A DNA stretch of 64,000 bases from NCBI GenBank assembly GCA_003439945.1, contig QVRM01001215.1, positions 378,501 to 442,500 of the forward strand. Reading direction: 5' to 3'. Below, in pieces: positions 59,212 to 64,000 of the stretch. The notes beneath the pieces are model-generated. The model worked only from the letters and a program-made list of their open reading frames with translations. It searched no databases and had not been told where the DNA came from. Numbering within the stretch: position 1 is the stretch's first letter; each line of letters begins with the position of its first letter. The stretch is from Dermanyssus gallinae (taxonomy: Eukaryota > Arthropoda > Arachnida > Mesostigmata > Dermanyssidae). The position numbers and the translations under genes were made by a program.

Positions 59212-59242
59212 CCCGACTCCCCTGCTATAACGGGGAGTCGGG
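59212..59242. other. perfect 11-bp hairpin between two retroelement pieces
   Basis: CCCGACTCCCC (59212-59222) and GGGGAGTCGGG (59232-59242) with a 9-nt loop. It lies just downstream (minus strand) of the RT remnant ending at 59269, where a 3' UTR structure of that element would be. Confidence 0.85.
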
Positions 59243-59268
59243 GAAGATATTATTATTGTTAGAACTCA

Positions 59269-60010
59269 TTAGCCATGTTTATCCAAAAGGCAGAGTCGAT
59301 CATCTAGCCATTTTCTCGGCAAGAGGTCCTTTAAAATATCTGCAGTTTTGCAGCGTGTGATCAAATCGTTTCTGATTTCTATCTGTCGAGTGTTCTTCTG
59401 GGTCTGTTTCTTTGCAACTAGCTGCCGTCCATCGACATGTCTTGCGCGCTCTCTCTCTGACCGTATGACGTCGACACTTCTTGCTAGGAACGTTAGTCGT
59501 CCCATTAAATGATTTACTACGACGAGCGTGTTCTTAGTGTTTGAAGTGTTCTTGTACATTTTCTCGACCAGCTCCAATCTGCTGCAGCTTTCGTGTTTTG
59601 CGATTCTATTTGCAGGTTCTTACGATGAAGGTAAGTTTTTACGTCGCCAAAAACTCGACGAATGGTACCTCTTTGCCGGTCGGACACTACTAGGTCATCC
59701 GCATACATGACGACAATGTTTCTAAACTCCTCCCGCACACGGACGGCAAGGTTTGCGATGAGTAATGAAACAGAGTGGGTCCCCTTGAGGAGTCCCCACG
59801 TTTTGCTTCAGCAATGTTCGGCAAAGAAGCTCGTAGAAGCACTCGTAGAAGAGAACCACCCACTTCAGTGTGTCGAAATGGATCGACTGGTAAGTCACGG
59901 GGGACTTTGTCAAAGGCCCTGGCATAATCATTAAAGACGGCGTACGATTGAACCACTGGTACAGGCAGCACCCGCTCAACTTCCGTTTGAAGTACATGGA
60001 TCGGACGTCC
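59269..60010 (-). pseudogene. R1-like RT fragment (palm and thumb)
   Basis: Minus strand: FNDYARAFDKVPRDLPVD (motif A, about 59930-59885), VGTPQGDPL (motif B, about 59800-59770, frame change nearby), FRNIVVMYADDLVVSDRQRG (motif C with intact YADD, about 59720-59665), KTYLHRKNLQIESQNTK (about 59640-59590) and NHLMGRLTFLARSVDV (about 59515-59470). Motif A, the GTPQG turn and YADD are all present, but at least two frame changes break the chain. It precedes another R1-like piece of the same orientation. Confidence 0.82.
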
Positions 60011-60264
60011 TATATACCTCGGTCCTTCCTGAACCCCAATTGCTCCGGAGGAAGGGCCTTCTCCATAGTTAGAAACGCTGTCGAGATAATCAATTTAGCA
60101 AAAATAAAACTATCTGAAGTAAGTTCCATCTAGCATTTACCAGAACGCACGTTGCATTCGGGAATAGACTGACAGTTCACTACTTGGTCTATCCCGCCCT
60201 CCGTTTGGCAGACTTAATGGAAGATAAAACCTCACATCATATTGAAATGCAGTTCCTCTCGTGC

Positions 60265-60295
<31 letters not shown>

Positions 60296-61100
60296 CGCAA
60301 ACTTTGTTTACGTTTTTGTAGAAAAAATAATTTATTATCATATCTCTTTCTACTTTTTCACATTCTTTTGATTCTTTACTTAAATTCTATAGACGTTGGA
60401 ATGCCCTTACTCACAAAAGTTAAGCGCTAACGGTGGGCTGACCAGGAGCATATTTCTTCTCTAAGAGTGAAATTGTGGCGAGGGTCCAGCAGGAAGAAGG
60501 TAGTATAGTGACAAACGATTAGTAAACTACTGAATGCTTTCCAAAAGTTTTCACTGACGTCACTAGGAAGAGATCCAACGCGACACATAGGCGGTGGTTT
60601 CTCTACCACGACGAAGAATATGGTTTTATACGCAAGTCGGTTCTTGGAGTCAGTGTGGTAGAGGTGGAAAAATCGAAACACGCAATATGGGAAGTGATCT
60701 TCAATGTATGAATCCATTCTCTCAATAAATGTATAAAACTTTCTGGAAATTATGTGCAAATCTAATTTATAATATTAAATCTATTTACAATATGAATTTG
60801 CAAAAACTTAGTTAGGGCATAAATACATATACTCGCACATCGTTAGGTATATACATATAGTCGGTATAGAGGTCGGCGAAGGAAAGTCGTTGTCGTGGTC
60901 ATAATGAATGGTAGAATGAAGTGAAGTGCAGGCTAGTCCAGCGCGTCAAGCTCTTCTTTGCAGGGCACAGAAGGAAAGAAGACAGCATTAACGGTACGCT
61001 AGGCGATTTGGTATTATTACTATTACTATAACTACAATGACGTATTACTGCGTACTCTGTCTCACTCATTGTCTCTCTCTAACGGTGGGGAGAGCTCCCA
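60011..61100. other. unassigned stretch
   Basis: (TA)n at 60264-60291. A minus frame at 60427-60759 (110 codons) shows no known motif. Confidence 0.5.
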
Positions 61101-62330
61101 GTGGCGGGGGGTCGTTGTTGTACACGCAGTTCTGCTCTTCCGCTTGATGGTTTGAAAACATTGCCATGTCTTGCACTACACCCAGTGGTGGTATTTCGAC
61201 AATTTGACGTCAAGGTCAACCCGCTCTCTGCTGGATTGCCGTCTCAGCTCCTGGCCCTGCCGGTGTCGCTTATGGCTACAACAGCTGATGGTTTAGACGC
61301 GGTGATCGCCATTATATGGGGCCGCGCATTGGTACAGTGACTCAGCTATTCGAAGTTCCGTCTTGTTGCTGCGGGTGCTGGTTGATGTCTCTGGCGCTGT
61401 GGATGATAATGGTGATGATGGTTCTGATGTTGAAAAGAACTGCCGTGAAAATAACCACAACGATCATGATGATTATAATGAGGACGATGGTGGTTGTAAT
61501 GAAGATGACGGGTATTATAATGGAGATGATTGTTATTATAATTAAGTGATAATAGTGGTTAAAATAAAGATAATGGTGTCTACAATGAAGATGATGATGA
61601 TTATTATTATGGACGTGGTGCTGGTGATGATAATGATAGTTATAAAGAATGTTGGCGGTGAGGCTATGGCAGGCGACAGCACGAAACGACGTGCCAATGA
61701 TGTGGTGAGAAAGACCGTGGCTTCAGGGACAGGTGCCGCTTTCCAAGCAATGCCAGCAGCGCCTCTGCTGGCTCAAGGGCTGCAGTTGCTCATACGAAAA
61801 AAGCAAATGAGAAAAAAACATGGGAATGGCCTTGCCCTCAACCTGGGTCGGGCAAGCGGAATTCAGCTACAGGCGGCAGCCAAGGCGTTAAGTCAGAGAT
61901 GACGACGGAACGCGGGTTAGCAGGAAACGACCAAGAGAATGATCGTTGTCCTTATTGTAGTAGCAGCAGCAGTAGTAGTAGAAGAAAAAGATGAAGACGA
62001 TGAAAAAAGAAGAAGGTGACGAAGTGCGAAGAAGGCCACCACCGGAAAGCCACCAGGAGAGAAATACAACAAACGGTCCGGACGGTCCAACGGTGGTAGT
62101 GGCCAACCCGACGATGACGTGAGGTACGGGAACGAGAGGAGGCGGGCATTAACGTCGGTGCATTCCTTGAAGTCTTACAGACAAAGGCATGAAGTCGATG
62201 GCTGGAAACGACGGTGGCATTTTAGGCCGGAATCGCCTGCCACGCGGAGACAAGACAGGCCACGGCGTTTTCTCGGTCGTTCGCTTACTCATTTGTATCA
62301 TCATCAGCCCGTGGGCTCGATATATGATGT
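61101..62330 (+). other. GC-rich to GAT-rich island with orphan frames
   Basis: GAT/ATG triplet-rich at 61405-61640, then a frame from an ATG at about 61666 to 61902 (79 codons, basic: MAGDSTKRRANDVVRKTVAS...). AGC/AGT triplets follow at 61962-61981. Minus-strand frames at 61888-62149 are T-rich shadows. The basic frame has no recognised domain. Confidence 0.35.
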
Positions 62331-62331
62331 A

Positions 62332-62354
62332 TGTATATATATATATATATATAT
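62332..62354. repeat. (TA)n tract at the 3' end of a CR1 fragment
   Basis: About 11 TA units lying ~55 bp beyond the stop of the minus-strand CR1 RT fragment, where CR1-type elements often end in short repeats. Confidence 0.85.
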
Positions 62355-62409
62355 TACGCGATTAAAAAGAAGCTGCAAACCTCCTCATTGGAGAAAACCT
62401 AGTCGGAAA

Positions 62410-63010
62410 ATGAGTAGTCTAATTCATTAAAAGTGTCTATGATTTCCTTAACAACGACTTGCGTCTGTGGGATTTCGCAGTGATAAGATCCTAGGCGTGT
62501 GAATTTCTTGATCATACCCCTCAGTAGACGCCCATCTTCCTTATTAATGGAGTACCACAGCTGAGAGGCATACGTCATGATTGGTTTGACATAAATATTG
62601 GATAATTTTATATATAGTGCAGGATCTTTAACAATGAAGTATCTCCTGAGGATCTTGTTGCATCTTTTCGTCGCCTTCAGTGCAACCTGTCAACACTGCT
62701 CAGAAAATTTAATGTCAGTTGTAATAATTATACCTAAGGTCACATCGCAGTCACATTTTTGAGTGTGACATTGTTGATTGTATATACGTAGTAGTGATTT
62801 TTTCTTCCAAAGTGCATAACTTTGCACTTCAGGATCAACAGTTTCAAGTCTAGTTTCTGTGTCCATTCATAAAACAAACATGTCTATGCATTTCTGTATG
62901 CGTTCGCAGTCTGGCGTAGAATTGGCGCGTGCATATATTTTTACGTCATCAGCGTACACTTTCGTCGATACCTCATCGGGTATTATGGATAAGATCGAGT
63001 TTGTATACAA
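62410..63010 (-). pseudogene. CR1-like RT fragment (motif C to C-terminus)
   Basis: Minus strand, one frame from about 63010 to a TAG near 62409 with only two stops: STKVYADDVKIYARANSTPD (motif C YADD, about 62975-62920), TLGIIITTDIKFSEQC (for LGVxIxxDLKFSxHC), ALKATKRCNKILRRYF, YVKPIMTYASQLWYSINKED (for VRPILEYASxVWxP) and GMIKKFTRLGSYH (for VQRRFTRRL). This is the CR1/L2-type thumb in order. Everything upstream of motif C is absent, consistent with 5' truncation. The frame is unusually well kept compared with the other relics here. Confidence 0.85.
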
Positions 63011-63179
63011 AGTGTAGTTTAAACATTTTAAATCGTTTCAAATGTATTGATTATATTTTTATTATTACTTAGCTGAAATTATCAACTTAATACTAATCGA
63101 TCATGTGCAAAGGCCACGATGCCTTTCTGCAGGGGTAGTACTGCTCCGCCGCCCGCCCTGGATATATCCAGGTTACGAC

Positions 63180-64000
63180 GAGGCTCAGCCGACGCGAGTA
63201 CATAAGCTGATAGCATCGAAGAGGGTTGCAGGAAACACCTACGGTGCGCCGGCGATGGATTTCCGGTGAACCGAGCCCATCCTTACCGAACACCCCTGCG
63301 CCTGGTCCAAGTAGTGGGAACGTCACGGCAGAAGAGTGCGTCATGGGCTTCAAGCGTAAAAAGTCTTCATTCTCTACGAGCGCTGAGGATGACAAGGCTA
63401 TCAAGACAAATGACGATGGGGAACTCGTGTGGTAACCCGCAGGAAAAAACTAACTGTGTCCCGCAAGCAGAAGAGGCTAGCCAAACTAATGTAGAATATA
63501 TCGTTTAGTGAACGAGAGACATTCAAGGTGATTTTTCAGAGAGAACCATCCAAAGATGAAGCCACAGCAGAGGTCACGCAGAAGGTTCGCTATTATCGAC
63601 GTTTAAGCGCATATACGACGTGGCTCCCGGATGCAGAACATCCGGCGACAGAATGTCCATTATCGTGGTTTTCGCGAATTAAAGACGCTAGCCGGAAGCT
63701 TTTGATTTTAGCCCCAGAAAACCTACCGGTGGTCGGTATTTAAAGCTAGGATACACGGAGTTCCAATATTAAACGCGCAAGAAGAAATTACGCGAGTTTT
63801 TTCACCACTTGGAATCAGTCACGAGAAAAGATTGTCTTACATGCGAAACGAACCAGACACGCTTACGCGACGGGTTCATCCGCCAGTTCTTGCTTGGCTT
63901 ACCTCTGAGAAAAACATATTATACTTAAAACCCGCACAGCGCAACAGATGGAGGTGCTGCACCCGGGTGTAGCCTTCTCTGTAGACAACACATTTCAGGC
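63180..64000 (+). pseudogene. 5' part of another non-LTR element, ORF1, running off the window
   Basis: GC-richer block starting near 63120. Frames in succession read MGFKRKKSSFSTSAEDDKAI (about 63343), VTRRKKLTVSRKQKRLAKLM, PATECPLSWFSRIKDASRKL (about 63643) and VLAWLTSEKN (about 63890), resembling the basic N-terminus and pre-knuckle half of arthropod retroelement ORF1 proteins. No CCHC knuckle is reached before the window ends. At least three frame changes. Assignment is by style, not by a diagnostic motif. Confidence 0.4.

Noticed and set aside
1..64000. Bacterial operons, ribosome binding sites, phage or plasmid modules
   Set aside because: No compact gene arrays; introns, poly(A) signals, SINEs and non-LTR elements show animal nuclear DNA.

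Overview
This is animal nuclear DNA, almost certainly arthropod and most likely from an arachnid (tick or mite). It has no operons, has candidate introns, is dense in (TA)n and other microsatellites, and is littered with decayed transposable elements. The arachnid reading rests on three things: the small secreted Cys-rich gene at 50.9-55.7 kb, which resembles tick salivary families; a retroelement ORF1 at 13.3-14.3 kb of a style I associate with ticks; and tRNA-derived SINE copies. These are recognitions from memory, not searches.

Region by region. 1-13 kb: a Tc1-type transposon with 266-bp terminal inverted repeats sitting in a (TA)n tract (1029-2617), a duplicated ~130-bp repeat (3.0 and 3.75 kb), a dead DUF4817-type mariner transposase (8.3-9.2 kb) preceded by a SINE copy, a mariner C-terminal fragment (11.2 kb), and a 663-bp foldback element (12254-12916). 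13.3-16.8 kb: a two-ORF non-LTR retrotransposon with an intact polyadenylated 3' end, whose ORF2 has an RT with a YLDD box, no apurinic-type endonuclease, and a C-terminal RPD/WDVT domain. 17.5-19 kb: an inverted, decayed Jockey/CR1-like element. 19.3-19.6 kb: oppositely oriented ATT/AAT microsatellites. 19.6-29 kb: mostly unassigned sequence with SINE copies at 25.5, 26.2 and 27.0 kb.

29-30.3 kb: an R1/LOA-like RT fragment with its 3' UTR. 31.3-32.9 kb, 38.6-41 kb, 44-45.6 kb and 46.6-48.2 kb: GC-rich islands full of triplet repeats. They look like 5' ends of host genes, but only one first-exon candidate (minus strand, 47882-48118) could be framed. (GTT)n at 39 kb and (CAA)n at 47 kb are inverted copies of related arrays. 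48.5-49.6 kb: CR1 RT and mariner fragments.

The best host gene is on the plus strand: three coding exons (50932-50946, 53689-53924, 55530-55707) joined by GT-AG introns in compatible phases, giving a 142-residue secreted protein with a signal peptide, a Ser/Thr/Pro-rich glycosylation segment and six cysteines. Its first intron holds another R1/LOA-like retroelement tail. 57-64 kb returns to retroelements: two minus-strand R1-like pieces in head-to-tail order separated by a perfect 11-bp hairpin, a minus-strand CR1 RT fragment (62.4-63.0 kb), and the 5' part of a further plus-strand element running off the window end.

Nearly all transposon genes carry frameshifts or stops, so the window is mostly a graveyard. 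Function is plausible only for the secreted gene and possibly for the unassigned GC-rich islands.
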